64,000 bases of DNA from Pseudovibrio brasiliensis (GCF_018282095.1 NZ_CP074127.1:186001-250000), one strand, 5' to 3'; positions 34,404 through 43,054 are shown, numbered from the stretch's first letter. Numbers and translations: made by a program. The notes: a model not told the origin generated them from the sequence alone.

Positions 34404-34862
34404 ATGAGTAATCAGCAAGAGATCTCTATGTCTTCCAGCATTTCCCTGAACCCGGTTGGTTTCATCCGAACCGGATTTTCAGAGGTGCGCCAATGTCCAA
34501 AATCCAGCAGACGTAATCCTGACCAATGTCAGCTGGAAATCTCCTCACCTTATGCGGATGCGCTTTTGAACATCACCATGGCTTCCCATCTTTGGGTGCT
34601 TTACTGGCTGCATCATTCTGACGGGACTGCTCTGATCCGGCGGCCTCGTGGAGATGAAGCGGCCCGTGGTGTTTTTGCCAGCCGTTCACCCAACCGCCCT
34701 AACCCGATCGGGCTCAGTGCGGTTGAATTGATTAGACGGGACGGCAACGTTTTGATGGTGAGTGGAATGGATTGTGTTGATGGCACGCCCATTCTGGACC
34801 TGAAACCTTATGTCCCCATAGAAGACCACCAGCCAACCGCGCAGATTGCGTGGCAGCCATGA
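34404..34862 (+). CDS. trmO: TrmO (TsaA/YaeB) family methyltransferase (152 aa)
   Basis: SAM-dependent methyltransferase of the TrmO fold; E. coli TrmO makes m6t6A37 in threonine tRNA. Signature motifs are VFASRSPNRPNPIGLS (residues ~90-105) and DCVDGTPILDLKPYVP near 125. The C-terminal domain of full-length E. coli TrmO (about 235 residues) is missing, so this is the short TsaA-only type often found beside metal or peptide ABC importers. Start ATG 34404; ATG 34428 is possible and neither has a strong ribosome site. It is co-directional with the ABC importer that begins 55 bases later. Confidence 0.75.
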   Translation: MSNQQEISMSSSISLNPVGFIRTGFSEVRQCPKSSRRNPDQCQLEISSPYADALLNITMASHLWVLYWLHHSDGTALIRRPRGDEAARGVFASRSPNRPNPIGLSAVELIRRDGNVLMVSGMDCVDGTPILDLKPYVPIEDHQPTAQIAWQP

Positions 34863-34900
34863 TCAGGAACCTGAGGATGCGCATGTTGCCGTGCGTCCCG

Positions 34901-34915
34901 CTCAGAAAGTCTGAG
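34901..34915 (+). promoter_or_regulatory. Inverted repeat CTCAGA-AAG-TCTGAG just before a start codon
   Basis: The 6-3-6 palindrome ends two bases before ATG 34918 and resembles the element at 34264-34280 (CTCAGA-AAT-TCTGAG). It may be an operator or a small hairpin that hides the ribosome site. Confidence 0.4.
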
Positions 34916-34917
34916 AC

Positions 34918-36480
34918 ATGCACCTTATCCATCAACCTCTCGTGCGCGTTGCTGCCGCGACTCTTGCAGCTTTATTGCTGACCCTTGCAGCGGCTATGGC
35001 CGGACCCGTTGGCCAGCTCGTGATCACCGATGCCCGTGGCGACCGTGGTATGTTGGCGCCCTACATTCATGGCAAAAACGGCATCGGGTATCTTTACACA
35101 ACCTATGTTTTTGACAGTCTGTTGAGCCAGAAGAAGGACGGTGATGTGACACCGGCACTGGCCAAACGCTGGACCATTTCCCGCAATGGCCTCGTCTGCG
35201 ATATTTATATCGACCTTCGTGCCCATTGGCATGATGGAGAGCCGGTAACAGCAGAAGATGCCGCTTTCACCTTCAGCTATATGCAGGAGCACCCTTATGT
35301 TTTTGCAGATGTGAGGAATGTGAAGGAGGCGAAAGTACTCTCTCACGACCACCTGCGTCTGCAGCTCAAAAAGCCGGATGCCGGGTTGCTGACTGGAATG
35401 CTGCTTTCCATGCCTGTCCTGCCTAAACACGTATATGCAGACATTGTAGAACCGCAGCGCTTTGCTGAGCCGGAAGCTGTGATCGGGAGCGGTCCCTATA
35501 AGCTGGCGGACTACAACAAGGCGCAAGGACGCTATGTGCTGGAAGCGAACGCTGACTATTACCTCGGCGCACCAAAGTTCAAGCGTATCGCAATTGTGAA
35601 GATGGCAACGGATGCCGCGCTTCGGGCAGCCAAGGCTGATGAGATTGACATCATCTCCTATCTGCCACCGGAGCGGCTGGAACAAGCCAAAGAGAGTGGC
35701 CTTAATGTCGTAAAGGCGTTTAGCAATCACTCTGTTCGATTAGGTTTTAATCACTCGGGCAGGTTCGGAAGCAAAGACCTGCGTCACGCCATTGCCTATG
35801 CCATCAATCGGCCTGCACTGATCTCAACGGTTTATCAGGAAACCGCTGATGTAGCTGATACTGGCTTCTTTCAGGAAGCATCGCCCTGGCACTCTGACGA
35901 TGTTCACCCATCGTATGCCTTTAGTCCACGCAAAGCAGCGGATTTGCTGACAGCGAAGGGATGGTCCCGGGCAGAGGATCAGCTTTGGTACATGGATGGT
36001 GAGCAGGTTGTTTTGCGCGTGCTGGCCAGCAAGCGAGAAACCAAGGCGGCGAAGGTTCTGGCAGAGCAGCTGGAGACCTTCGGTATCAAGCTGGATGTGC
36101 GTATTTTGGAGCGTGCGGCTTTGCAGGACAGCCTGAGCGAGGGCAACTATGATTTGGCGCTTTATGCGTCCAGCACTCTTGGTGATCCAAATGGCATTCT
36201 GCGCCGGGTCTTCGGGAAGAAGTGGGCCAGCGATGGGTACTCCGGTAAGAAACTGAGAGCGCTTGCTGATGCTCAATCCGTGGCGACCTCTCGCCAGCAG
36301 CGGCAGGACATTCTGAATAAGTTTCAGGAGGTCTACTCTCAGGAGCTGCCAGCCTATGCCATCGCCAATCCGTACATGGTGACTGCGTACAACGACAAGC
36401 TTTCCTCTCTTAAGTTCATGCCCGGCGGCGTTGCGATTGGCGTGCCTTCGGCTTTGCATAAATCCTATCTGGTTGACTGA
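34918..36480 (+). CDS. Solute-binding protein family 5, dipeptide/nickel type (520 aa)
   Basis: Periplasmic binding protein with signal peptide (RVAAATLAALLLTLAAAMA-GP). SBP_bac_5 features: TYVFDSLLSQKKDGDVTPALAKRW near residue 60, LRAHWHDGEPVTAEDAAFTFSY near 100, and GSGPYKLADYNKAQGRYVLEAN near 190. First gene of a five-part importer (binding protein, two permeases, fused ATPases) coupled to a TrmO-like gene. Family members bind peptides, nickel chelates, opines or sugars; the adjacent TsaA-like gene is reminiscent of metal or metallophore importers (inference). Confidence 0.8.
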   Translation: MHLIHQPLVRVAAATLAALLLTLAAAMAGPVGQLVITDARGDRGMLAPYIHGKNGIGYLYTTYVFDSLLSQKKDGDVTPALAKRWTISRNGLVCDIYIDLRAHWHDGEPVTAEDAAFTFSYMQEHPYVFADVRNVKEAKVLSHDHLRLQLKKPDAGLLTGMLLSMPVLPKHVYADIVEPQRFAEPEAVIGSGPYKLADYNKAQGRYVLEANADYYLGAPKFKRIAIVKMATDAALRAAKADEIDIISYLPPERLEQAKESGLNVVKAFSNHSVRLGFNHSGRFGSKDLRHAIAYAINRPALISTVYQETADVADTGFFQEASPWHSDDVHPSYAFSPRKAADLLTAKGWSRAEDQLWYMDGEQVVLRVLASKRETKAAKVLAEQLETFGIKLDVRILERAALQDSLSEGNYDLALYASSTLGDPNGILRRVFGKKWASDGYSGKKLRALADAQSVATSRQQRQDILNKFQEVYSQELPAYAIANPYMVTAYNDKLSSLKFMPGGVAIGVPSALHKSYLVD

Positions 36481-36556
36481 CCAGCTTGGTTCACCCAACG
36501 CCAGCTGCCTTTGTGCAGCTGGCAAAAGGCAAACATAAAACAGGTAGGCCGTTCTT

Positions 36557-37534
36557 GTGGTTCCCCCGATACTTATAAATCTTCTGTCCGGTCTTAGCGT
36601 CCGTTTGCTGGTGTTCTTCCTGTTGGTTCTGCTTGTGTTTTTTCTGCCGCGCTTGTTGCCGGGTGATCCTGTTGCAATCTTCCTGTCCTCCGACCTTTCG
36701 CGGGATCTGAGCGGAAGTGAAGCGGTAGAGCTGCGTTCTCAGTTCGGCTTGGCTGGTGGCTGGCTTCAGCAACTGGGGGAGTATCTGTCCAATCTGATTG
36801 TCGGTGATTTGGGGTATTCCGTCCCTCATGCGGCTCCTGTCTCTCAACTGCTCAAAACGGCGATCCCCTGGACACTGCTTTTGATCGCCTGCGCTGCGCC
36901 TCTGTTTTTGATTGCAGGAGCTGCCGGAGGTATTGAAGCTGGCAAAGCGCCGGGGGCTTTGTTTGATCGTGTCGCAACGGGTACTGTCACCGTGATTGCC
37001 AGTATTCCGCCTTTTACAGCAGCTGTCCTGTTGCTGCTGGCTTTTGGCATTTTGTGGCCGGTTTTGCCTGCTGGTGGTGCGGAACCTCTGTTTCCCAGCG
37101 ATAATCCTTTGCAGCGTGACTTTGACGTTGCCCGCCATGCCGTTCTGCCCGTGCTGGCGCTGTCGCTGCATGAGGTGTCCCGCTTCTACTTTCTGGCGCG
37201 CGGAGAAGCGATCACGCTGTCACAGCGGCCTTTCATCATCAATGCCTGTGGCCGTGGCATCAAAGGCTGGCGGCTGCGGGCGGCTTACTACGGAAGAAGC
37301 CTGTTTCCAGTCTTCCTTGCCCGTATGAGTGACTCACTGACGGGGTTGTTCGGTGCGGTGTTGTTTGTTGAGATCGTCTTCTCCTATCCGGGCACAGGGC
37401 ACCTGATCTACAACGCCATTTTGGACCGTGACTATGTGCTGCTGCAAGGAGCGGTGATTGTGATGGCGGGGCTTGTGCTGCTGCTTAACTGGATCATCGA
37501 TGCAGTGGCAACAAGTCTGGCGCGGAGAGGGTGA
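36557..37534 (+). CDS. ABC transporter permease, DppB/NikB type (325 aa)
   Basis: Inner-membrane permease, start GTG 36557. N-terminal helix LLVFFLLVLLVFFLPRLLPGDPVAIFL carries the family LPGDP motif. EAA-type loop ARGEAITLSQRPFIINACGRGIKGW is near residue 215, and VEIVFSYPGTGHLIYNAI near 275 is a family hallmark. Pairs with the DppC-type permease 4 bases downstream to form the channel. Confidence 0.82.
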   Translation: MVPPILINLLSGLSVRLLVFFLLVLLVFFLPRLLPGDPVAIFLSSDLSRDLSGSEAVELRSQFGLAGGWLQQLGEYLSNLIVGDLGYSVPHAAPVSQLLKTAIPWTLLLIACAAPLFLIAGAAGGIEAGKAPGALFDRVATGTVTVIASIPPFTAAVLLLLAFGILWPVLPAGGAEPLFPSDNPLQRDFDVARHAVLPVLALSLHEVSRFYFLARGEAITLSQRPFIINACGRGIKGWRLRAAYYGRSLFPVFLARMSDSLTGLFGAVLFVEIVFSYPGTGHLIYNAILDRDYVLLQGAVIVMAGLVLLLNWIIDAVATSLARRG

Positions 37535-37538
37535 GCTG

Positions 37539-38384
37539 ATGCTTGGTTACTGGTCTCCCATCACACAAAGTGCAGGCTTCGTTTCCAAGGGCGCATTGGC
37601 CGCCTCCGTCATTCTGATGATGGCTGGTTTCACATTGTCGGAAAGCCTGCCCGCCTACAAAACTAGTCCGGATGTACTGCATCCTCCCAGTGCAGAGTAC
37701 TGGCTTGGAACCAACGGGATCGGGCAGGATGTGTTCATCGGTCTGGTGCGTGCCGCGCCTGTTACAATCTTCCTTGCCTTGGTGACTGCGACTGCTGCTT
37801 TGGTGCTCGCTTTGGCTGCCTCAAGTTTGGCGGCTTTTGGTGGTCCGGCGGTGCGCGGGGCGGTTCTGCGGGTGGTGGATGTGCTGCAAGTGATCCCGTC
37901 CATTTTGCTGCTGCTGCTTTTAGCGGCCTGGATACAGCCCGGGTTCCTTGGGCTTGTGGTGCTGCTGGCACTGACGGGATGGCATGAGGATGTGCGTGTG
38001 GCACTACCGATCTTATTGCGCGAACTGACACGCGAGAACGTACATTTTGCGCGGCGGATGGGCGCCAGTCGCACCTACTGTCTGCGTCATCATATCCTGC
38101 CTGCCATCTGGCCTGCGATTGTAGGTTTGTTCCTGCAAAATGTGCGGCAGGCCGCTTTGAAAAGCGCGGGGTTTGGCTTTCTCGGCCTGACGGATCCACG
38201 TCTGCTCACATGGGGCAGCATGATGCAGGATGCGATGGAGCATCTCTATACAGATGCATGGGCATGGCTGCTTTTGCCACCTGCTGGCGCGCTTTCTCTC
38301 TTTCTCATCGGGATCCTCATAATTGGTGAAGGGTACTCGCAAAGCGGCGGGCTCACCGGAAAGGAACAATATGATCCGGGTTGA
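37539..38384 (+). CDS. ABC transporter permease, DppC/NikC type (281 aa)
   Basis: Second permease. N-terminal membrane helix, then LHPPSAEYWLGTNGIGQDVF, the variant of the family HxxGTDxxGRD motif. EAA loop LTRENVHFARRMGASRTYCLRHHILP near residue 170 and LKSAGFGFLGLTDPRLLTWGSMMQDA near 220. Start ATG 37539 with GGAGAGGGTGA upstream; it overlaps the next gene by 14 bases. Confidence 0.82.
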   Translation: MLGYWSPITQSAGFVSKGALAASVILMMAGFTLSESLPAYKTSPDVLHPPSAEYWLGTNGIGQDVFIGLVRAAPVTIFLALVTATAALVLALAASSLAAFGGPAVRGAVLRVVDVLQVIPSILLLLLLAAWIQPGFLGLVVLLALTGWHEDVRVALPILLRELTRENVHFARRMGASRTYCLRHHILPAIWPAIVGLFLQNVRQAALKSAGFGFLGLTDPRLLTWGSMMQDAMEHLYTDAWAWLLLPPAGALSLFLIGILIIGEGYSQSGGLTGKEQYDPG

Positions 38385-39870
38385 GCAGCTGAAACTGTAT
38401 TTCGGAGAGCGGCCGTTATTGCAGGATGTGTCTTTCGAGATTGGCCATGGTCAGACGCTTGCGATTATTGGTGAACCCGGTGGTGGTAAGACGAGCCTTG
38501 CCCGCTCGCTGATGGGATTGATCCAGGGGCGCAGACTGGCGGCTCAAGAGAAACCATTGCCCTCCAACCATTTCAGTTGGAGCGGTGACGCGTGGTTGGG
38601 GGAGATGAACGTGCTGCGTTCTTCCCGTGCTCAGCTGCAAGCGATGCGTGGGCGAACAGCAGGCCTCATTGTGCAGGCTCTTTCTGATGCCCTCAACCCG
38701 CACCTGACTGTGCTGCAACATGTGCAGGAGATGTTAAGGGCGCATGGCATGAGCGAGAGGGATGCCCGCGAGGAATGCGCAGTCGGAAACATTCCTGACA
38801 GGCTTTTACCGCGCTATCCTACTGCCTTGAGTGGTGGCGAAATACAGCGAGTGCTGACTGTACTTGCCCTCGCGAACTCTCCTGAGTTTCTGATCATGGA
38901 TGAACCGACAGCGGCACTGGATAGCTTTAATCGGGAAATTGCGATCCGCTCCTTCCAAAACGGCTCTGAGCAGCGCTGTCAGATGTTGATTACCCATGAC
39001 ATCGAACTGGCCCGACGCTTGGCCACCCATGTTGGAGTGCTGCGCAAAGGTAGGTTGACGGAGATTGGCCCCTCTGAAGATGTGCTGGATAGGCCGCGCA
39101 GCATTTACACGCAGCAGCTCCTCAAACTCCGCCGTAATGCCGGCAATCCCGTGCCATTGCCAGTTTCTTCCAGTGGTGACAATCCTGCGCTGGAAGTGCG
39201 CTCTGGCAATGGGTTGGTCATGGATAAGCTCAGCCATTCCATTGAGAACAGAGGCTTGTTCTCCAAGATTTCCGCCTTTGTGCCTGCTGGCAGTTGCCTG
39301 GCTATTCTGGGCGGCAGCGGGAGCGGGAAGACCACGCTGGCGCGGTTGCTGAGTGGCTATGAGAAAGTGCAGGAAGGCTACGTTTACTGGCAAAACGGAA
39401 CGGAGCGCGAGAAGTCTGTTATCGCCTTGATCCCGCAGCACCCTCACCGCGCTATGGCAAGTCACTTCTCGGTGTCTGATGTGCTGAAAGAAGCGCTGAT
39501 GTTGTCACGCGGAGATCAGGCGGAAGCAAACCGGCTATTGGACCGGGTGGGGTTGCCGACAGATACCGATTTCCTCAACCGCAAAACGCGAGAGCTTTCT
39601 GGCGGAGAAGCACAGCGGCTGGTGATTGCCCGTGCGCTCGCCACGCGTCCGCAGTGTCTGGTGGCGGATGAACCCACATCTGCGCTGGATATGCAGGCGC
39701 GCAGTCATGTACTGGAGATCTTGCGAGGAGTGATGCGTAATCGCAAAACGGCGCTGGTCCTCTTTACACATGATCAGGCTGCTGCAAGATCCCTTGCCGA
39801 TAAGGTCTGTCATCTGGAGCAGGGCACTCTCATTTGCAGTGAAGCGCCTGCAACGAATGTGGCGAGTTGA
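38371..39870 (+). CDS. Fused double ATPase of dipeptide/nickel-type ABC importer (499 aa)
   Basis: DppD- and DppF-like ATPases in one chain. Domain 1: Walker A GEPGGGKTS (near 34; the usual second Ser is Gly), signature LSGGEIQRVLTVLA, Walker [13 protein letters not shown]. Domain 2 (from about residue 270): Walker A GGSGSGKTT, signature LSGGEAQRLVIARAL, Walker B CLVADEPTSALD. Start ATG 38371 with AAAGGAA upstream inside the previous gene. The C-terminal iron-sulfur cysteine cluster seen in single DppD proteins is not present. It completes the importer. Confidence 0.83.
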   Translation: MIRVEQLKLYFGERPLLQDVSFEIGHGQTLAIIGEPGGGKTSLARSLMGLIQGRRLAAQEKPLPSNHFSWSGDAWLGEMNVLRSSRAQLQAMRGRTAGLIVQALSDALNPHLTVLQHVQEMLRAHGMSERDAREECAVGNIPDRLLPRYPTALSGGEIQRVLTVLALANSPEFLIMDEPTAALDSFNREIAIRSFQNGSEQRCQMLITHDIELARRLATHVGVLRKGRLTEIGPSEDVLDRPRSIYTQQLLKLRRNAGNPVPLPVSSSGDNPALEVRSGNGLVMDKLSHSIENRGLFSKISAFVPAGSCLAILGGSGSGKTTLARLLSGYEKVQEGYVYWQNGTEREKSVIALIPQHPHRAMASHFSVSDVLKEALMLSRGDQAEANRLLDRVGLPTDTDFLNRKTRELSGGEAQRLVIARALATRPQCLVADEPTSALDMQARSHVLEILRGVMRNRKTALVLFTHDQAAARSLADKVCHLEQGTLICSEAPATNVAS

Positions 39871-39877
39871 AAAGAGC

Positions 39878-39904
39878 CAGCACGCCACTGAAATTGGCGT
39901 GCTG
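39878..39904. terminator. Terminator between ABC importer and tdaR3-like gene
   Basis: CAGCACGCCA (39878-39887) pairs with TGGCGTGCTG (39895-39904), a perfect 10-bp stem between convergent genes. Confidence 0.75.
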
Positions 39905-39910
39905 GGCTAA

Positions 39911-40462
39911 TCAGGCTGTGATGACTTCGGAGGTTTGAATCGTGCGCACGCGATCTGACAGCCAGTCGAGATCCGGATCAGCGATGCCCAGCTCCCGCAG
40001 ATGGTCCGCGGTGTTCCAGAGGTAATCGCAGTTCGGGCCTTTCTCACCCGCTGCAGTGGCGATGATTTGCGCTTGTTCCTCAGCGTTGAAGGAACCGTAT
40101 TGCTCATGCTCGCGGTTCACCACATAGGTCAGTGCCTCAACTTGCCGTCCATCCTGCAACTGAAGTGTTGTGATGATCTCCCGGTAAGCCGGATTAAACA
40201 GCTCCCGCGCCCGCAAACCTTCCAGCACTTCTTCCTGCTTGTCCTGTGGAATGCCCAAAGCAACGCCGCTGCAATAGGAGTCTGGTGCCGCATCAAGGGC
40301 AAGGACAAGGCCGTGCTGATCGAAGGTGCCGCGGTAGCGCAAGGAGCAAAGGCAGAACCGTCGCTTCCAGCCCTCCAGACGCGCTGGCACCTGCTCAACG
40401 GGTTCAAAACCGGGGTGCCAGATGAGGGAGCCATAGCCAAAGACCCAGAGAATGTCGGTCAT
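39911..40462 (-). CDS. tdaR3: Gamma-glutamylcyclotransferase (ChaC family), TdaR3-like (183 aa)
   Basis: Cyclises the gamma-glutamyl group of glutathione or other gamma-glutamyl compounds to 5-oxoproline. Motif VFGYGSLIW (residues 7-15) is the substrate loop, and the catalytic glutamate is E87 in RARELF. Length is that of ChaC enzymes. In Phaeobacter a gamma-glutamylcyclotransferase named TdaR3 belongs to a three-gene TDA self-resistance set, where the oxoproline cycle is thought to counter the proton influx caused by TDA. Here it directly follows two secreted-protein genes and tdaE on the same strand, which fits that role. The symbol is by context. Confidence 0.75.
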   Translation of the reverse strand: MTDILWVFGYGSLIWHPGFEPVEQVPARLEGWKRRFCLCSLRYRGTFDQHGLVLALDAAPDSYCSGVALGIPQDKQEEVLEGLRARELFNPAYREIITTLQLQDGRQVEALTYVVNREHEQYGSFNAEEQAQIIATAAGEKGPNCDYLWNTADHLRELGIADPDLDWLSDRVRTIQTSEVITA

Positions 40463-40494
40463 TTCATTTCCCTTTCAGGGTTCAACAAAAAAGC

Positions 40495-40523
40495 AAAAAA
40501 GGGCACCTTGTGAGGCGCCCTTT
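40495..40523 (-). terminator. Terminator after the M23-like gene
   Basis: On the minus strand GGGCGCCT pairs with AGGTGCCC (one mismatch) and is followed by six T (40500-40495). It separates the M23-like gene from tdaR3. Confidence 0.65.
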
Positions 40524-40543
40524 GGTACTCGTGGTCTACCGGA

Positions 40544-41215
40544 TCAATCCATGATCAACTGATAAGAGGCGACCAGACTGGTGTAAGGCGGCAGGAACAC
40601 AGCCTTTGGCTCACCATTCAGCATGATCGTATCTTTGGCATCAAAGTGCAGATGGATCGGAAGCGGACCAAGCCAGTTGTTGGAGATCTTGCCAATGCGG
40701 CTGCCCTTGGCGATCTTGTCCATCGGCTTCACCTGAAGCGTTTTCATATCCAGATGCACGTAACGATACAGTGTGCCGGTCGGGCTCTGGATGGTCACAC
40801 CAAAGCGGCCAACATGAGCCACGATGCCATCTTCTGCTGCCACTGCCCAATGCTTGCTGGCTTCGCAGGTTGCCGGGCGAATGTCCTGCCCCTGGTGACC
40901 ACCTGAGGCACACAGCGGAAGATCGGCTTTGCGGAATTCGCAGAAGTTATCGCGCCATGGATAGGAGTAGTTGGCCGGATCACACTCAGACCCGCCGTTG
41001 CCTTTGAACCCGCCGGGTGCATAAGCGTGGGAGTTGGCGTAGGCTGGCCCGGATTCCACCGGAAAGCGCATCTGAGGGAAGTAGATTGCGTGGCTGGCAA
41101 CACCCTGACCGGTGTTCTCGATCAGATCTCCCGGCATCATGAAGCGGGATGTGTCGTCGGCCTGAGCGGAGAAGCTGAAAGCCAGTGCCAGACAAAGAGA
41201 GATAAAACGCATCAT
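40544..41215 (-). CDS. Exported M23-family (LytM) peptidase-like protein, candidate TdaR2 (223 aa)
   Basis: Signal peptide MMRFISLCLALAFSFSAQA-DD. LytM fold with an intact zinc site: H107-x3-D111 (GGHQGQD), H154 (YRYVHLD) and H188-L-H190 (PIHLHFD). Four to five cysteines (C78, C92, C102, C117) may form disulfides. A cell-wall or periplasmic role is expected. Its start overlaps the stop of the preceding secreted protein (ATGA), so the two are co-translated. Their place between tdaE and the gamma-glutamylcyclotransferase suggests that they are part of the TDA resistance set, possibly TdaR1/R2; I cannot confirm that from sequence alone. Confidence 0.72.
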   Translation of the reverse strand: MMRFISLCLALAFSFSAQADDTSRFMMPGDLIENTGQGVASHAIYFPQMRFPVESGPAYANSHAYAPGGFKGNGGSECDPANYSYPWRDNFCEFRKADLPLCASGGHQGQDIRPATCEASKHWAVAAEDGIVAHVGRFGVTIQSPTGTLYRYVHLDMKTLQVKPMDKIAKGSRIGKISNNWLGPLPIHLHFDAKDTIMLNGEPKAVFLPPYTSLVASYQLIMD

Positions 41216-41760
41216 TGGGCCGCTCCATTCACGACAAGAAGGGTCTGAACGACACTGTTGAGGAACTCCGGTTTACGACACCGCACATCCTTGATTGGGT
41301 TGTCGCAGGTCAGGCGGATCGTGTAATGCGCGCCGTAGCGGTTGAGGTTGTAATCTGCGCCACTGCCAATGCTCTCATAGGCAACGGCCTGGTGATGGCC
41401 TGTCAGATCCTCAGTTCCTGTCAGCACGGTGTGTGACCCCAGAATGCTGACCTGTGCGCCTTCCAGTGTGTAGAAGGCGACATAGGCTGAGTTCTGGTTG
41501 GCGAACTGTGGTGTTTCCATCTTGGCATCACTGCCGAAAATCAGAACGGGCAGTTCAACGGTTCGCAGTTTTCCGTTGGTGACAGCGACGAACTTTTCGA
41601 CGGCTTCCGGGTCACGCGCCAGCGACCGTTTTGCGGCGATCTTGGCAGCGGCCCAGTCAATAGCAGTTGGCACCCGCTCTACGCCGTTTTTGGCGAGTGC
41701 AGGTGCTGCGGTTGTTGCTGCCAGAAGAGTGGCCGCAAGTGCGACTTTGGCAAATTCCAT
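41212..41760 (-). CDS. Exported protein of unknown function, candidate TdaR1 (182 aa)
   Basis: Signal peptide MEFAKVALAATLLAATTAAPALA-KN with CAGGAG upstream of ATG 41760. The mature part has a helix rich in Ala and Lys, then a probable beta-rich domain (KLRTVELPVLIFGSDAKM, VAFYTLEGAQVSILGSHTVL, YNLNRYGAHYTIRLTCDN). Two late cysteines flank IKDVRC. No family recognised. A hairpin separates it from tdaE, and it overlaps the M23-like gene by four bases. Context suggests cell-envelope protection in TDA producers. Confidence 0.6.
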   Translation of the reverse strand: MEFAKVALAATLLAATTAAPALAKNGVERVPTAIDWAAAKIAAKRSLARDPEAVEKFVAVTNGKLRTVELPVLIFGSDAKMETPQFANQNSAYVAFYTLEGAQVSILGSHTVLTGTEDLTGHHQAVAYESIGSGADYNLNRYGAHYTIRLTCDNPIKDVRCRKPEFLNSVVQTLLVVNGAAQ

Positions 41761-41791
41761 AAGTAACTCCTGTGAGCTCAAAGAAAGAGCA

Positions 41792-41814
41792 AAGCCCCGG
41801 CAATATCGGGGCTT
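41792..41814 (-). terminator. Hairpin between tdaE and the resistance-type genes
   Basis: AAGCCCCG (41792-41799) and CGGGGCTT (41807-41814); on the minus strand it is followed by TGCTCTTTCTTTG. Probably an incomplete terminator giving lower expression downstream. Confidence 0.5.
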
Positions 41815-41822
41815 GCCTGGGA

Positions 41823-43019
41823 TCATGCTGTTTCCAGAATGCGCTCCTGCGGTGGCTCTGCTGCTTGTTTCGCAGCCTTGGCTTCCAGTCGTTTCATCTG
41901 GCTGATGATGTTGCGGCGGTGCATCTCTTCGGTGCCGCCCACAGCGCAGAAGGCTAGTGCATCACGGAGGAAGGTGGAGACCTCGCCCTGATGGTAGCCT
42001 TTGGTGCCGTAAAGCTTGAGAAGATCAATCGCACCGCTAGTGATCGCCTCTGCACCAACCAGTTTGGCGATCGAGCAGGTCATGCCTGCTTCCGGTGCAC
42101 CAGCGAGCAGTTGCTGAAGGGCGCCATAGGCGGTCCACTTTGCAGCTTCTGCGGAGATACGCATGTCAGTCAGCTTTTTCTGCACATACTGGAACTCGAG
42201 CACTGGCACTTCAAAGGTCTGACGCTGCTGCGCATAGCTCATGGCTGCTTTCAGCATCGGCTCCACCAGCCACGCAGAAACGAGGCCGTAATACAGTCTG
42301 CCCAGAGACACGAAGGTGATAAGGTTGCGCAAGCCCTTGCCGGGAACACCAAGCAGATCACCATAGTGAAGCGGGATATTGTTGAACTTCATCGGTCCAG
42401 TTGGCAGATCCAGATTGCCGAGCTTCTGGTCATACTCACCAACCTCAAGGCCCTTCGTGCCAGCATCCAATAGGATCAGCGAGATGCCATCGCGGGCGTG
42501 TCCATCCAGCTTGCACACGACGAGCGTAAAGTCCGCTACGGGTGCATGGGCAATGTTGTACTTGGCGCCGTTGAGCAAGAAAGTCTCGTTTGGTCCCGGT
42601 GTCAGCACAGAGGACGTGGAGCGCACATCCGTGCCCGTGTCTGGGTCGGCAATCGCTGTTGCGCTCAGTTTGCCCTTCAGGATGCGGCCAAGATAATCCC
42701 GCTTCTGCGCTTCTGTGCCAAACAGATTTAGAGCATGCACCATGCCCGCCTGCGCGATGACGGAAAGCAAAATGCCGGGCGTACGCACGGAGGAGGCAAG
42801 CCCTTCCAGCGCTGCTGTAAAGTCCCACCAGTCGGTGCCTTCACCGCCATACTCGGCAGGTACAATGATCTTCCAGAGACCGGCTTCTAAAAGCCGGTCC
42901 CAAGTGTCCTGATCAAAAGCCTGTCTGCCAGCATGCAGTGCGGAGTGGTCAACCTGGCTGCCGATTTGAGCATACTTTGCCCGCAGTGCCTGTTGACGTT
43001 CATTCCATTGTAGATCCAT
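41823..43019 (-). CDS. tdaE: TdaE, flavoprotein oxygenase of acyl-CoA dehydrogenase fold (398 aa)
   Basis: Acyl-CoA dehydrogenase-type three-domain flavoprotein (N-helical, beta, C-helical: LWKIIVPAEYGGEGTDWWDF near 50, SATAIADPDTGTDVRST near 118, LYGTKGYHQGEVSTFLRDA near 338). At the position of the catalytic glutamate (usual EGT) the sequence is AVGGTEEMHRR, with G361 in its place, so ordinary alpha-beta dehydrogenation is unlikely. Published work on Phaeobacter TdaE describes an unusual oxygenase that performs CoA-ester oxygenolysis and ring epoxidation in tropone formation, which agrees with the loss. It follows tdaD by 35 bases on the same strand. Confidence 0.88.
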   Translation of the reverse strand: MDLQWNERQQALRAKYAQIGSQVDHSALHAGRQAFDQDTWDRLLEAGLWKIIVPAEYGGEGTDWWDFTAALEGLASSVRTPGILLSVIAQAGMVHALNLFGTEAQKRDYLGRILKGKLSATAIADPDTGTDVRSTSSVLTPGPNETFLLNGAKYNIAHAPVADFTLVVCKLDGHARDGISLILLDAGTKGLEVGEYDQKLGNLDLPTGPMKFNNIPLHYGDLLGVPGKGLRNLITFVSLGRLYYGLVSAWLVEPMLKAAMSYAQQRQTFEVPVLEFQYVQKKLTDMRISAEAAKWTAYGALQQLLAGAPEAGMTCSIAKLVGAEAITSGAIDLLKLYGTKGYHQGEVSTFLRDALAFCAVGGTEEMHRRNIISQMKRLEAKAAKQAAEPPQERILETA

Positions 43020-43054
43020 CAGAGATCTCCAAATTTCGAGAAAAGTGACAGGTC

